Shown in pieces: positions 36,176 to 49,053 of a DNA stretch of 64,000 bases (position 1 is the stretch's first letter; each line of letters starts with the position of its first letter). This DNA is from Lathyrus oleraceus (lineage: Eukaryota > Streptophyta > Magnoliopsida > Fabales > Fabaceae). The position numbers and the translations under genes were made by a program. The DNA lies in NCBI RefSeq assembly GCF_024323335.1, contig NC_066581.1, positions 227,122,539-227,186,538 on the forward strand. Direction: 5' to 3'. The notes beneath the pieces were generated by a model. The model did no database searches and was not told where the DNA came from. It saw nothing but the letters and a program-made list of their open reading frames with translations.

Positions 36176-37352
36176 TTAGGGATTTGGCAAGTAACTGCAT
36201 CCTGACAAGACTTTCTGGTTCATCAGTCGTCATTTCGTCAGAAGATTCTCGATTCGTCGTCAACTGAAGCTTCGGATACATCGAGATTCAAATTGGTAGA
36301 GAAAGGATCATTATGTTCAATGTAGCCCTCTTCCAATATATATCACTGATTTCAAATTTGTACAGATCTATGGAGTCTTGCCATTTGCAGACTACCATTC
36401 CATCAAATCAATTTGAGCTTTTTATCCAATTATTTGCACTCTTATTTGTTTCAATTCAACAAATGTTTTGCATGTTTTTAAATTGATAAAATGTCATTGT
36501 TTTAAACAAATCAAATTTTTCAAATTTTTCCTTTTAAACAAAGTGAACATCCACAAGATTGAAAAGATACTCAAGAATATCTCAGTGCTCTCCCGAGGGT
36601 GGCATGATTCCCAACAGGTAAGACATTTGTTCATATTCCTGGTTTGGTGGTATCTTCTTTCTCCAGATCTTTGTTGAGGTTGTTCCTCAGACAAAGTTGT
36701 TGTTGGGGTTGTTCCCCAGTACAGTCGCAAGTGATGTGTTGTTGAAGACTTCGTTTTCTCCAGCAGCAGTTTCCCCTAGCATGGGTGTTTTCTTATAGAA
36801 GTTTCGGCGGTTGATGGTTTGTCATCCTAGTGCCCCGTCACTTTCTCCAGTGGGTCGTATGCCCCAGACTTTATTTGTCTCCTCAGCACAGTCATGAGTG
36901 TAACTGATTGTCTGATACTCCCCTCGGAGTCGCGAGCAGAACTGTTATTGATATCCCCACCAGGTTTGCAAATGGAGTTGTTACCTCTTTTCCCCATGCA
37001 GTGTGCCAGCAGGATTTGTCTGTTTCCTCAGCACGTTCGCTTTCTTTTTGAAGATCCGGTAAGTCAGTGGTTTGATACCCGGTACTTTACCCTTTCCCCG
37101 GCGAGGTCGTCTGTGGAATTGTTGTTATCTCTCCATCAGAGTTATTCTCTCCAGCAAAGCAGGATTTATTTTCCTGAGCAGTTTTGATTTGGGTTGACAT
37201 CCCAGTATATTACAACCATCTTTTCCTCAGCTTAGTCTGCAGAGTGTTTGTTGTGGCAGTTTTGCCTGTTGAATACTCTTTCAATCCCCGGTATGGTCGG
37301 ATGATGGCTTTGGCCTCCAGTGAACGGATTTGATTCCCTGACTGTTTGTGAT

Positions 37353-37500
37353 CCCAAGTAAAGTGGCTTATATTGCAGAATCTACTTGTTGTGATCAGTT
37401 TGCTGTGTATTCTCCCAAGTAAAGTGGCTTATATTGCAGAATCTACTTGTTGTGATCAGTTTGCTGTGTATTCTCCCCAAGTGGAGTGGTTCGTTGCAGA
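37353..37500 (+). repeat. 61-bp tandem duplication
   Basis: CCCAAGTAAAGTGGCTTATA and the following 41 bases are repeated exactly at 37414. A third, diverged unit starts near 37477 (CCCAAGTGGAGTGG). Confidence 0.9.
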
Positions 37501-38499
37501 ATCTATTTGTTTGATCTGTCCTCCCTCAGTGGTTTGTTCCCAAGAGAGTAGCCGACAGTTTTCCCCAATAGAGTTGCTTATGCAGTCAGATTCTATTTGG
37601 GTGATTTCATTCTCCCTCAGTGGGTTGTTCCCCAGCGGAGTTATGTGGAGTTGCTTCTACAGCAGTTTGCGCCTGTGCAACGCGTTTTTTGTTTCTCAGT
37701 TGACACTGGGATCCCCTGCAGATATACTTTGGGACTTCTCTTGTTCCCCTACAGATTTGTCTTGGTGGCTGTCTTGCCCGTTGTGACTTTCTGTACCCTG
37801 ATTGGATTGTTTCCTGATATCTATGATTCTCTGCTTCTTCAGCAGTACCTGCAGATCTTTGCTCTTCAGCATGTAGATCTCCGCAGATTGGCTCTCCAGC
37901 TGGTTGTTCCCCTGGAAGTATAATACCGGACGTTTGGTTCCTGAACCTGTTTGTGTTAGAATTGTCTGTTTTGTCAGCATTCATCAAACATCAATCACGC
38001 ATATTCATACATATTCATAAACATTCAGATATTCATGTTGCATTTTTTGCCATATATCTTTTGTTTGTCGTGTCTCCTGCTATGGCGATATAGATCTCTT
38101 TACGGATCTCCCCAAGCAGATGTTGGGTGTTATAAATCTCTCCATATAGAGTCAACCCCATAAGCAGAAAATGAGTCTGTCCTTTCCTTCTGCAGTTCCC
38201 CACTGAGATATATCCTCGTGGATGACGGTTTCTTCCGTTTCCTCCCGACACATATATTGGGATGGATTTTCCTATTTGAGCTATATCCTCATTAGGACGT
38301 GTCTTTATTCAGTCCGTCTTTTCGGATCATTCCCGAATTGGCTATTTGTCAGATATCTTGTACTTCCCAGTGGGTTGTTCCCCAGCGGAATGTTTTTGGG
38401 CCTCTGCCTATAAACCAGCAGTTGTAAGTCCTACTTTTCCTGGCTTTCTTAACAGAATTTGTGGTTATACACCTTTTATTCTCCAGCCAGAGTTTTGGT

Positions 38500-39260
38500 T
38501 TTCTACCTACTACCCGGTAGTTGTAAAATCCTTTTTTTTCTGCTCTTCAGCAGTTTGTGGTTTGTTACCAACCCTATTTTTGTTTCCCGTGCGGATTTGT
38601 GATTTGTTCTATCCCCACGTGGAGTTGTTGGTCTTCTACCCCGTATTCGGTAGATGTAAACCCTAATTTTGTGGTTATCTTCATCCAGTTCTTGATGTTG
38701 ATTTTCCTTGGCTTGGATAAGTTGCTCAGATCAGCACTTATATTTTCAGCAAGTATTTTGTGGATAATTGCCGTATGCTAGCAATTTTATCCCCAGTGGG
38801 TCTTTTCACCGTATGCTAGTGATTTGTTCCCCGGATCATTGGTTGTTTACCAGTGCATCCCCAGCTAGTCTTCTTTGGATAATTGCCGGATGCTTGCAAT
38901 TTATCCTCAGCAGTTCGCCTTTCATTTACCCTTTTGTCGGTAATGTCTGTTGCTCCTTTTGATTGGTTATCATTATATACCTGATTTGGTATCCCGATGC
39001 CTTTCTGTTCGGTTGATTTATCCTTTGTTAACCCAGTAACCGGTTGTGGATAGTCTTCCATGCGAGTATATTATTCACGGTCTGCCGGTAATGAATAATA
39101 TATCTCATGCACTCTTCAGTCGAAGCCTTTGGCGTTTCCCCAGTCGAGTAAGATTCGTTTTTTTTTCCCTTTGTGGAGTCGAATATTTCTTGTTGTTGGA
39201 TAATTGCCGGATGCTTGCAGTTTATCCCTTTGAGTTGTCTTTCGTTTACCCGGATGCTTG
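38500..39260 (+). repeat. Hairpins with a constant CCGKATGCT-type loop in E's 3' UTR
   Basis: GGATAATTGC-CGGATGCTT-GCAATTTATCC occurs near 38876 and 39198, with a variant near 38761 that has the loop CGTATGCTA. CTACC-CCGTATTC-GGTAG lies near 38637. GTTACC-CGTATGCTT-GGTAAC follows at about 40216. The stems differ but stay paired and the loop is kept. Confidence 0.7.
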
Positions 39261-40160
39261 GTATCGATCGTCTCTCTGTTTTGGATAGTCACCTATTATA
39301 TACCCAGTAACCGGTATCTCTGGTGTCTTTTCCTTTCGAGTGTATTATTCACGGTCTGCCGGTAATGAATGATATATCTCATGCGCTCTTTAGTTGGAAT
39401 CCTTTGTTGATTTTCCCCAACTGAGCAAGATTCGTATTCTTTGTAGAATCGAATAGCCATCCTTTAACCAGTTTGTGTTTCGGATGATGAGTGTTTTGGA
39501 AGTGAAATCCAATTCACGATTCGGTAGATCACCTATTATGTACCCAGTAACCGGTATCTCTGGTGTTTCTCACCATGCGAGTTTATTATCTACGTTCTGA
39601 CGGTAATAGATAATATATCTCATGCGAGTATCTTATCCACGGTCTGCCGGTAATGGATATTATATCTCATGCACTCTTTGGGTTTGTGTCCCCAGTTGAG
39701 TAAGATTCGTTTTCCCGTTGTGGATTCGAATGTCCATCCTGTAAGTTGTTTTGCTTTTTCAAGCCCTCCTTTCGGATGATGAGTGTTTTGGAAGTGAAAA
39801 CCAATTCACGTTTTCGGATTTTATCCTATAAACAACCCAGTAACCGGTTCAGGATAATTTTCCTCTCGAGTATATTATTCACGGTCTGCCGGTAATGAAT
39901 AATCTGTCTCATCTGAGTATTCTATCCACGTTCTGACGGTAATGGATATTATATCTCGTGCACTTTTGAGTCAATCTTCTGATTGTTTTTCCCTCAGAGT
40001 AAGATTCATTTTCCTTGTGGAATTGAATGTCCATCATAAACAAGTTTGCTTTTCTAGCTCTCTTCAGGGTGATGAGTGTTTTGGAAGTGAAATCCAATTC
40101 ACGCTTTGGTCGGTCACTTATTATATACCCAGTAACCGGTATCCTTGGTGTTCCCTCCTT
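39030..40160 (+). repeat. Imperfect 240-300-bp modules with covarying double hairpins
   Basis: Five modules start with ACCCAGTAACCGGT at about 39030, 39302, 39541, 39836 and 40128. Inside lie six hairpins of the form arm-CACGGTCTGCCGGTAA-arm. Outer arms include ATTATTCA/TGAATAAT, ATTATCTA/TAGATAAT and TATCCA/TGGATA; the inner stem is CGG-TCTG-CCG or CGT-TCTG-ACG. The downstream half of each module has GAGTAAGATTCGTTTTCC-like sequence and a GATGAGTGTTTTGGAAGTGA box. Confidence 0.85.
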
Positions 40161-40719
40161 TCTGCTCCCTATTATGACTTCGGTCCCCCTGTGGAGTCAG
40201 ATTTTCCTGAGTTTGTTACCCGTATGCTTGGTAACATCTCATTTCTTTGTTGCTTCCCCAGTGGAATTTTTCTGTTGCTTCTCCTCAGGAGTCAGCTTGT
40301 GTTTCTCCAATGGATTTATTTTCCATTTGGAATTCTCTTCCCAGTGTGAGTTCTTCACTCCCCAGTGAGTTCTCCCGTCTGTTTTTTCTGTTTTCCTTAA
40401 TCAGAGTCGTGTCTTGATCACGTTGTGTCAGTTTTGTCTTTCCCCAGTTTGGAGTCGTGTATTGTTCACACATCTCATTTCTTCTATTATCCCCATAGAG
40501 TCTTGTTAGAGTCTCTGTTCCTGGTGAGTGTACTACTCCGATGGATCGTCTTTTCTTCTGTGTGAATCATATTCCCCACAGAGTTTGTGTCTTTTGCATG
40601 CATACATCTGCATCATGAGGTCTCTTAGGGACCAAAATTTGTCTCATTACTGTTATTTAAGCCCATTCTACCGCGTCGAGATGAAGATTTCTAAACTTCA
40701 CTTCTCCGGCTAGAATGAC

Positions 40720-40735
40720 CTTAAATAGGGGCATC
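40720..40735 (+). promoter_or_regulatory. Polypurine tract of element E
   Basis: CTTAAATAGGGGCATC directly precedes the right LTR. The same tract precedes the left LTR at 22221-22236, where a normal element would have target DNA. Confidence 0.85.
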
Positions 40736-43700
40736 TGTAAGACCCCAATTTTGGGCCCTAAGATCCCTCATGGCCCATATCATTCATACCATAACCTCAA
40801 GGATCAATGCATGCCTTTGTCCCCTCTTAGTGGGTAGATTGCCTTATAGGTTTGTTTCTTGATCACCAAGCATACTTTGCATTTGTATATTCTTGCTTTC
40901 ATATGTTTATCATTCAAAAAGTACAAAAATATTGTCTGTTTAACCTTGTTGCTTGCAGTGGAAGCAATCATCAGCAATTAGGTCAAAACCAGTCATTGAT
41001 CAGTCAAAGCAATGGATGGTGGCCATTCTTGTAGAATTTGGGCACCATGATCAATAATCAAAGGTTCATACATCTTGGGACATCATTTGAAGTCAAGTTC
41101 TCAAGGAATTAGGGTTTGGAAATCATCAGAAGAAGTTCAATCAGTCCAAAACCCTAGAAAAGTCAAACTTGGTCAACAGTTGATTTAATCAGAATTTGAT
41201 GGATAGAATTGATTTGAAGAAGTTCATTCATGCTTGTATAAGCCTTATCTATCATGTCAAGCCTCATCATGGAAGAAAATCAAGCCAATCAGAAAATTTT
41301 CCAGAAATAGAAAGTGGACCTGTAATTTCAACTGCCAAAAATGGAAACTTCTTGATCTTAAACTTACATCATGATACAAGCTCCAAATGAATTTTTGCCC
41401 AACATGAAAGTTGAAGATCTTGTCTTCCCATTTTCAAAAAGTCCAAGAACATCAAAATCCCATGTGTGGTTGTCAAGATATGATCAAATCATTTTCACCA
41501 ATTTTTGAACTTCAACAAGCCATAACTCTCAAACCATAAGGCCAAATTTGGTGGGGTTTTTTTCCTACACACCACATTTTTCATCCTCTTTCCAAAAATA
41601 TAAATTTCATGACCTAAAACCTTGCCAATCAAAATGGCATTTTTGGACCTTTTGCATTTAAATTCAAAGTTTGACCAAACTTTGACTTTTTGCTCCTTGG
41701 ACTTTTTCATCATTTTGCCAATTGGGAAATGTTCCATACAATATTTGTGATTTGTTCCAAGCCATAAACTATCATCATACCACCTTTACACCTCATTTTG
41801 ACCAAAGTTGCACAAGTTGTTATTTTTGCAAATTGGAGCATAAGAACAAAGCAAGGTGCAGCCTTCCATGTATAACCAAAAACAGCAAAACATAATGGTC
41901 TGTAGGCAGCCTGTAACAGGCCCAAAAACGTGCAAGTAACATACCTCCATTTCACTTGTGCACATGATTAGCAAAATGCAAATGGTTCTCATTAAACTAA
42001 ACCAATTTAGCACTCCCTAATCCAACTCTAAACAGGTGATATATAAGTCATTTTCTGACATTTGTGGAACCCTAGACAGTTCTGCAGCCTACCACATAGA
42101 AAAACTCATTCCCTTCTCTCTTGCAACCTTGCATTTTGACTCGATTTAGAGAAACCACCAAAAACCACAAAGAACCTTTGCATCCATCATCATTTGGACT
42201 GCATTGTGAGGCATTTTGAACCATCCTTTATCAACTGGAACACCTTCTTTAACACTGCATCTCCAAGCTATCAACAATGGTGAAGGAGGATTTGAAGAAC
42301 TCGATGCACTATTGAGCCAAACCACCTCAAGACTCCATCATTGTATAGCATAGAGAGGAACTGTTTCAGCTTCAAACCTTCAAACAGACACTGTTCCATT
42401 GATTTCCTCCAAACAAGTACTTTAGTTGCTTAAGTTCTCTGAACTTGCTTGCTTTGCTTTTTAGCATTTGCTTTGAGGTATAATTACTTCTTCTTCATGT
42501 AGTCTGGAGACCCGGTCTGTTATTTGACCGGGCAAACTGTCTGAAGTCCTCCTTAAGAGGCAATGCCTGTGTTTGTTTATATTTGTCCTAAGCAGGAAAA
42601 GTCCTTCAAGTAAGGCAATTGGTGGAAGGTAGGGATAAGCAATCTATCCCCCACTATTCAGTGTGTCCTCTCTTTGCTCCCAGTACCTGGTTGAAGCAAT
42701 GAGATAAATACCCAAGATCTAATCGAGTCAATAATGTGGAGAGAGTTCCTACTTTCTGAACTCCCACACTCTCTTTTATGCTCTCTCTTATCTGAGATAG
42801 AAGCAATGAGGCACACCCCTCATCTCCTTTTAATCTGCTTCACCTGAGCCCCTCAATGGCCAGGTTAAGAGCGATCTTTACCTATTATAGTGGACTGTTA
42901 AAGTCAAACCCTCTTGTGTGAGCCCCCATTGTTTGGCTATAGAGTGTGCTGTTTGCTATTCATTGCTTGATTGATGGTTTCATGTGTACTTGCTTGCTTA
43001 TATGTTATGCATCTATCATCATCAATTGCCATTAATGCATGATCATATCATTTGCTTTGTGATGCTATCATTGTTGTTTGCCCATGGAGGACAATTGTAA
43101 GTCCATTGCTTTGGCATTTGCTCCTGTGATATGGAAGGATGGAGTGTAAGACCTCATTGGTCACTCATATCTTCTGTTTATCCGTGTGTATGTGAGGATA
43201 CAGTTATAAGTCCCTGTAAGTTGGCATCTGTTATCCTGTGATCATAATTTGATCTGTTTGATTTGTATGTGAGGTTGCAGTTATAAGTCCCTGTAAGTTG
43301 GCATCTGCTTTCCTGTGATCATAGTTTGTTTCATCTGTCTATGTGAGGTTGCAACTGTAAGTCCCTGTAAGTTGGCATTTGCATTCCTGTGATCATATTG
43401 TTGCTTTTGTTCTTGTATGTGAGGATCCATTGTAAGTCCCTGTAATGTGGCATTGGATTTCCTAGGACCATACTGTGGAGTTAACCTAAGTCCAGATAGA
43501 TTGGCAGTTGACTTCCATGTTTCATTCTTGTTTTCTTCTGTGGAGATTAGTGTAAGTCCATTGAGTGGCTTCTGATATCCCGTTTTGTTTTAGGAGATTG
43601 GTATAAGACCAGTGATTGGCATCCGATATCCGCTTTTGCTTGCTTTGCTTGTTATTATTCATTGCTATTCCAAAGGACACACTTGAATCATCTCCCATAT

Positions 43701-44653
43701 GATTTCAAGAAGTGAACCTTCTAAGAAGTTTTATTTTCCATCTTCATCCATTCATCATTCATTATGTCCTAAACCTTTTCACACTTTATTTTTTAAATTT
43801 GACATAAGTGTTGTGCAAACATCTTCATGTTTTCTAACTAAAAACCTGGACTCAAGTCCTTGACCTTTTTTCAAACTTCATTTTCATAATACTCATTTGA
43901 ATTGATCTTAATCATACTTTGACTCCATTTTCATAATCAAAATCAGTTAACTTCATCCACTCAATTGTTTTGGCTTTGTCCATTGTTAATATTTTCATAC
44001 ATGATCTATAGGTTTGATTTATCTTAGTGGTTGATGTTAATCTCACCTTTTGTCTTTAGTGATTGAATTGTAAGCCTTCCTTGCCTATTATAGGGTTAAC
44101 CCCTCCCTGGCAAGTTGAAGCTGTTCTCACATGGTGGACGTTGTTGTTTGTATAAGGTTGAGTTTTCTCCCGTGGATAACGTAAGACCTAGGGTTTGTGT
44201 TTAAAATTGAACCTAACCCACTTTTGGAAATCTTTTAGCCGAACTACGGCGTTCTGATCCTTACCTTTGATGGAAGGTACGTAGGCAACGGGTTCATCCG
44301 TTCGAACCCAATAATAATAAAATGTATATTCTTTTCTCATCATCCCAATCATGTTTGCACAATCTTTATGTCATAACAAATAATAATTTTTGCATAACAA
44401 GTGTGAAAAGGGCTCCCTAGGAGTACCTAGGACGTAGTGGGTGCCTAACACCTTCCCATTGCGTAATTTACCCCTTACCCAGAATCTCTGATCTTTTTAT
44501 TAGTTTTCTACGTGTAAAACTTCTTAGGCTTTTGTTCGCTTTTTAGCCAGTCCTTTGGATAAATAAAAGTGCGGTGGCGACTCGAAATTTTTCATGTATC
44601 TCTTAGCTTATGATTTAATCGATAGATCATATAGCGACGAATACACCGCTACA
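40736..44653 (+). repeat. Right LTR of element E
   Basis: Colinear with the left LTR at a constant offset of 18499 and nearly identical to it. It ends GCTACA at 44653, after which A's 5' UTR resumes with ACGGT. The PBS-like TGGCGACTC lies at 44575-44583. Confidence 0.95.
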
Positions 44654-45243
44654 ACGGTTCCCAGAGTCATGGATCACACCTGACAATATTATCGTCAGAA
44701 CAACTACTCGTAAGACAACAATATCCTCAAAAATGATCTATTCTGAGTGAGGTCTTCGTATTAACCCAACGAGTCCTAAGTCTCATAGGTTAACACTACA
44801 CAACCATCGGTCCTAAAAGCCATAGGTTCAGGGTTCTACAAAAGGTCCTCAGAATCATAGATCGAGGTTGAAAGTATCACCGCCAAAACGACTAATTGTA
44901 AGACAGTAATACTTTCAAGGGATCTCATCTGAGTGGGGTTCTCGCATCAACCTAACGAGTTCGATGTCTCGCAGGTCAATACTACACAACCACCATCCTA
45001 ACTTAAGTTTTTCTCATAGCTCGGGTATAAAGCTTTTCCTCACACAAATGCCAATAGTCCAGAAAGTTCCAATGATACCATATATCAATAATATAGTAAT
45101 TGGAAATACAAATAATAAAGGCATATATAGATAAAATAAATAAGAAGCAAACAAACAGATAAAAGAAAAAACTCAAACACAAAACAAACTAAATTAGGGT
45201 TGACTCGCTTAGGAGAACTTTCGTCCCCAGCAGAGTCGCAAGC
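44654..45243 (-). other. 5' UTR of element A, right part, with a diverged duplication
   Basis: Two roughly 160-base segments (about 44654-44815 and 44845-44990) share order and wording on the plus strand: CATGGATC/CATAGATC, CGTCAGAACAACTACTCGTA versus CGCCAAAACGACTAATTGTA, then GTAAGACA, CTGAGTG, CCTAACGAGT and ACTACACAACCA. They look like an old tandem duplication in A's leader. There is no gene. Confidence 0.7.
45224..45240 (-). promoter_or_regulatory. Primer-binding site of element A
   Basis: The sense strand reads TGCGACTCTGCTGGGGA three bases after the LTR end. It matches E's site except for one missing G near the start. Confidence 0.82.
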
Positions 45244-46874
45244 TGTCACGGCGCGAAAAATACCCAAGCGTAGGGAACGCTCGAAATATAAATAAAACAG
45301 AGTCGCCACCGAACTTTATTTATTCCCAAAGAGGGAAAGGGGAAATATCGATAAAACCCACAAAAATAAAAAAGAAATGGTCGTCGCAACCAAATCGGGT
45401 TCGGGAGTCGGTTATGCAAGGGGAAGGTATTAGCACCCCTCACATCCATCATACTCGATGGGACCCATTTAGCTAGTTTCGTGTTAGAGTGTTAGCGTGA
45501 TATCGTTTGTGATCTTCTACTTATCGGGTGAGGAAAGAGAAAGAAAGAAAGGAAAGACTTATGGTTTTTAATATTAATGTGCCTGACAAGATTTCGCAAT
45601 CCTGCTCCTACGTATCTCCAGGTGCTATGAAGAACTCAAGGCATACGTAGTTCTACCCAAAGAGAACTACTGGGTGGATTACTTTTAAAGAGAGTGATGC
45701 TTGGATCATATTTGAGCGATTAAACCTTTACTTGCTGCTCGCTCTTGGAGGCTGAAGTCTTTGTTTGTTTCGCACCAAAATTGATGTTGCATACTCTTTT
45801 CTGAAAATGTTTTCGGAGTCGCACAAGGGTGGAAAACAAGTTTGTTGAGTTTGAGTTGATTTTAAGCGGAGACAAGCATCTAAGTAGGGAGCTCTATTGC
45901 AGTACTCAGATGCTCGAAAAGGAAGAGGCCTAAGCCCAATCACTCTCTTTTCATCCAAAAGTTTATTATGAAAATGTATGGCAAATTAGGCCAATGTTCA
46001 TTAACGAAAGACGATTAGTCAGACAGAGAGCTCTACAACAGTGTCCAAATAATCGGGAAAGAGAATGTCGATACCCAATCAATCTTTTTCTTCTATAAGA
46101 GAAATGACCTAATTCTGGTAATTACTGTATGTTAATATGGAAGACGAATGTTTGAACATTGAGCTCTACAGCAGTATCCTAACATTTGAAACAGAGAAAG
46201 TCTAAACTTAATCAGTTTCTTCCATTTTATTGTTAAAAACTTTTGAAAATAGGGGGACGACTTGACGTTGGATCAAGCGTCTGAAGTTGACTTATGAAAA
46301 TAGTTTGGATGTGGCGGAGGTATATTTGACTTTGTAATCAACTTGGATTTGATTTAGGACAAAAGACTCGACGTTGGATCGAGTGTTTGTTTTTGTTCTT
46401 TTCTGAAAGGGTTGATTTTAATCTTTTATTAACAATCAACTGGTACAGTAAAGTAAATGAAAGCGGTAAATTTATTACACATTTTTTGCACTGGGGGTAC
46501 AGTTTATCGAATAGGGATATAACACGATAATTAAATGATATAAGCTTTGAAAGACAGTTCAATAAAATAAAAGAATCTCGTTGTAAGAAGGCCCAAGAGA
46601 AAGCCAAGGGACTCGTGGTAAAAATCAAGAAATTAATCTAAAATAAAATTCAGCGCTATGTTAAGCAATCGCAAAGCGATTCATGTAGGAATCACCCTAT
46701 CTGAGATCGATCAACAAAACTCTATGCGTGTAAGAAATTTCTGAAGTTAAAATAAATTTTTAACTCGGAAATTGCAACGCAATGAAAGCTAACAAAAATA
46801 CAAAAGCGAGACATGCATTATCCAACAATAAAACCACATTGCTACAGAATTGAAATACAGCAAAAAATAAATAA

Positions 46875-46909
<35 letters not shown>

Positions 46910-49053
46910 TTACAACTCAAATCCAATGATCTATACTATGGACATAAAACTAAAACAAAGTAGTAATGTATACACGTTATATATTTAATTAAAAAATAAG
47001 TAAAACCTAATTGTATATATGTTTCTTAAATGCAGTGTATGTGTATCTTCTCAATGCTTCATTTTGTTTCCTCTCCCTTTAACTAATCAAAATGTACACC
47101 GTTATTTAGCATATAAAGATGATAACAATAAAACAAAAAATCTGAAAAGCAGTTACATAATTTTAAGCAAATAGAGAAAGCATTAGATTTGGATTATATT
47201 TTGGTACAAAACATAACATTTATAAAGGTAAAAATAAAATTTAAAAAAATGTAACTAGTGCTAGATTCTTCATTCATGTTATGATAAAATCTTAGCAGCA
47301 TCTGATTCAACCAATTTAGTTCTTTTAAAAAAAATAGTATTAGTAATAATAATAATAAAAATGAAAACAGGAAATAAACATGAACTAAGAAGAAAGTATA
47401 TATATACATATCTAAACTATTACTGTCAAACAAAAATAAGTAGTGAAGTAAAGAGCTAACAAAACAAAGACAAACATTAAAATAAATATGTAAAAAAAAC
47501 AGCAAAGTTTAAACAAAAGGTTACTTCAAATTTATTTTTCACAGCGATGACGATGGAGGGAGTACGTGTTGCAGGGTTGATGTCGTTAAAAAAAAGATGG
47601 TGGTGGAAGGTGCTTCTTCGCGGCCGTTACGGATCGGTAATTGGAGTATATTTGATGGCGGTTAAGTGATGGTTTTTGTGTATTGATGATATTATTATTT
47701 TTTTAAGGTGTTTGTAGGGTGGAAGTGTTTATAAGGTGAGAGTTTAGAATGTGATTTATTTTGATGAAGGATGAGTGATGATGATGAAAGTGAGGTTATA
47801 CTGCGGTTGGTTGAAGCCTTGGGGAGAGTTTTTTTTCTCTGTTAAGAAATGATGGTTAATGATGATGATGTGATATGGAAGGATTGATAAAGAAAAGAAG
47901 AGAAAATATTTCCTCCTGCAAATTTTTTTTACTGACCTCTTAAAAAGAGAACGTACATCACATGTGAGGTAAAGTCCCTAAGGCCATGTTTGGATCTTTC
48001 ACGAAGAAAAAATGTTTCTCTTAACTTTATGGACATGAGTTAGCCGTGTGGTGTTCCAAGAGTGGAGGATATATATCTATTTGGTTTCTTCTTTAAATTC
48101 TCTAAATAATGTTTTAAAAGATAAAATAAGAATAAAGATTTAATAATTGAAATAAAATCAATAAAATAGAAAAAAATTAAATTGAATTTAAAAATAAAAT
48201 TTATTCTAATTTATTCAACTAATTAACTTGGCTAAAAAAACAAAAACAAAAAATCGGATAAAAATGAATAAAAATCGGATGAGACAAAGTTTTTTTTAAA
48301 AAAATAAAATAAACAAACTGCATCAAAGCGTGAAATAAACTTTTCAAAAACATACAGATTTTAATTAAATTTTGAAATAAAAAATGTCCGGTTAAAAGGC
48401 TCAGACTGATTAAAATGCAACCGAAAAAATAGTTGAAAAATTAAAATGAGCACGTCAAATTAAAATACGCGAACCGTACATTATTAAAACTGACGTTTGC
48501 AAGCTCAATTTTGAAATTTTCCGCCCGATAATTTGACGTACAGTTGAGAAACGATTCGACCGGTCTATCTGTGAATCCAAAAAATTTATCTGACTGATAT
48601 TTTAAGCGTTATGCGGAATGAAATGCATGTTGTGACAAATATAAAATGCAAGCATCTTGTAAATGAAATAAATTGTTGACTGAATAAATGTGAACAGACA
48701 ATCAGACGTTAATGAATCTCCCTTAGACCATATGCTTCTGATACTCAAACACAAATAAAATTACGCAAAGATTCAGATGACGACAATACTCTTAATTGTC
48801 ACCCTCTGATCCTCTGAAATCATGATGAAATGGAAACAAATGATGCACTGAGATTGAGAAATCAAATCTTTCGACTTCTTAATCAATAGATGACTGAATG
48901 AATGTCATCAAGACTAGATGAAATGCCAGAACTCCGGGCTTTTTACCTTAACCCTGACGAAAGCTTTAAATTGATGAAATACACGACAAAACGGATTGAT
49001 TTATGCTATGCTGATGCAAGTGAAAAACTCAGGGTAAAATTTAGGGTATGACA
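45244..49053 (-). repeat. 5' LTR of element A (3810 bp)
   Basis: The sense strand runs from TGTCATACCC at 49053 to GTGACA at 45244. It holds the R/U5 module at its sense 3' end: the GGGTGCTAATACCTTCCC box (about 45410-45440) and TGGCGACTCTG (45298-45308). A CTACGT...ACGTAG module sits at 45601-45655. The AT microsatellite here is short. No gene is supported. Confidence 0.93.

Larger units (their letters stand above)
35961..40735 (+). other. 3' UTR of element E (4.8 kb), repeat-rich, non-coding
   Basis: In order this holds an A-tract, GNRA-hairpin modules (36014-36175), an unremarkable AT-rich part to about 36600, and a long degenerate region (36600-38970) of T/C-rich repeats built on TTCCCCAG-GGAGTT motifs. 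This includes a 61-bp direct duplication. After it comes an array of 240-300-bp modules (39030-40160), then unique sequence to the polypurine tract at 40720-40735. Small open frames here are not supported as genes. Legume Ogre 3' UTRs are known to be hypervariable and a source of satellite repeats. Confidence 0.85.
22237..44653 (+). mobile_element. Element E: young Ogre-like Ty3/gypsy retrotransposon (22.4 kb)
   Basis: LTRs at 22237-26154 and 40736-44653 (3918 bp each) flank a tRNA-Arg-type primer site, ORF1, gag-pro, an intron, RT-RNase H-integrase, a 4.8-kb 3' UTR and a polypurine tract. Comparing the two LTRs by eye I find two substitutions (23598 C versus 42097 T; 24272 T versus 42771 C) and no indels, so the copy is very recent. 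It lies in the 5' UTR of element A. On the right the flank begins ACGGT. On the left there is no matching duplication, because a second 3' UTR copy precedes the LTR. Pol has a single-base frameshift; otherwise all frames are open. Confidence 0.93.
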
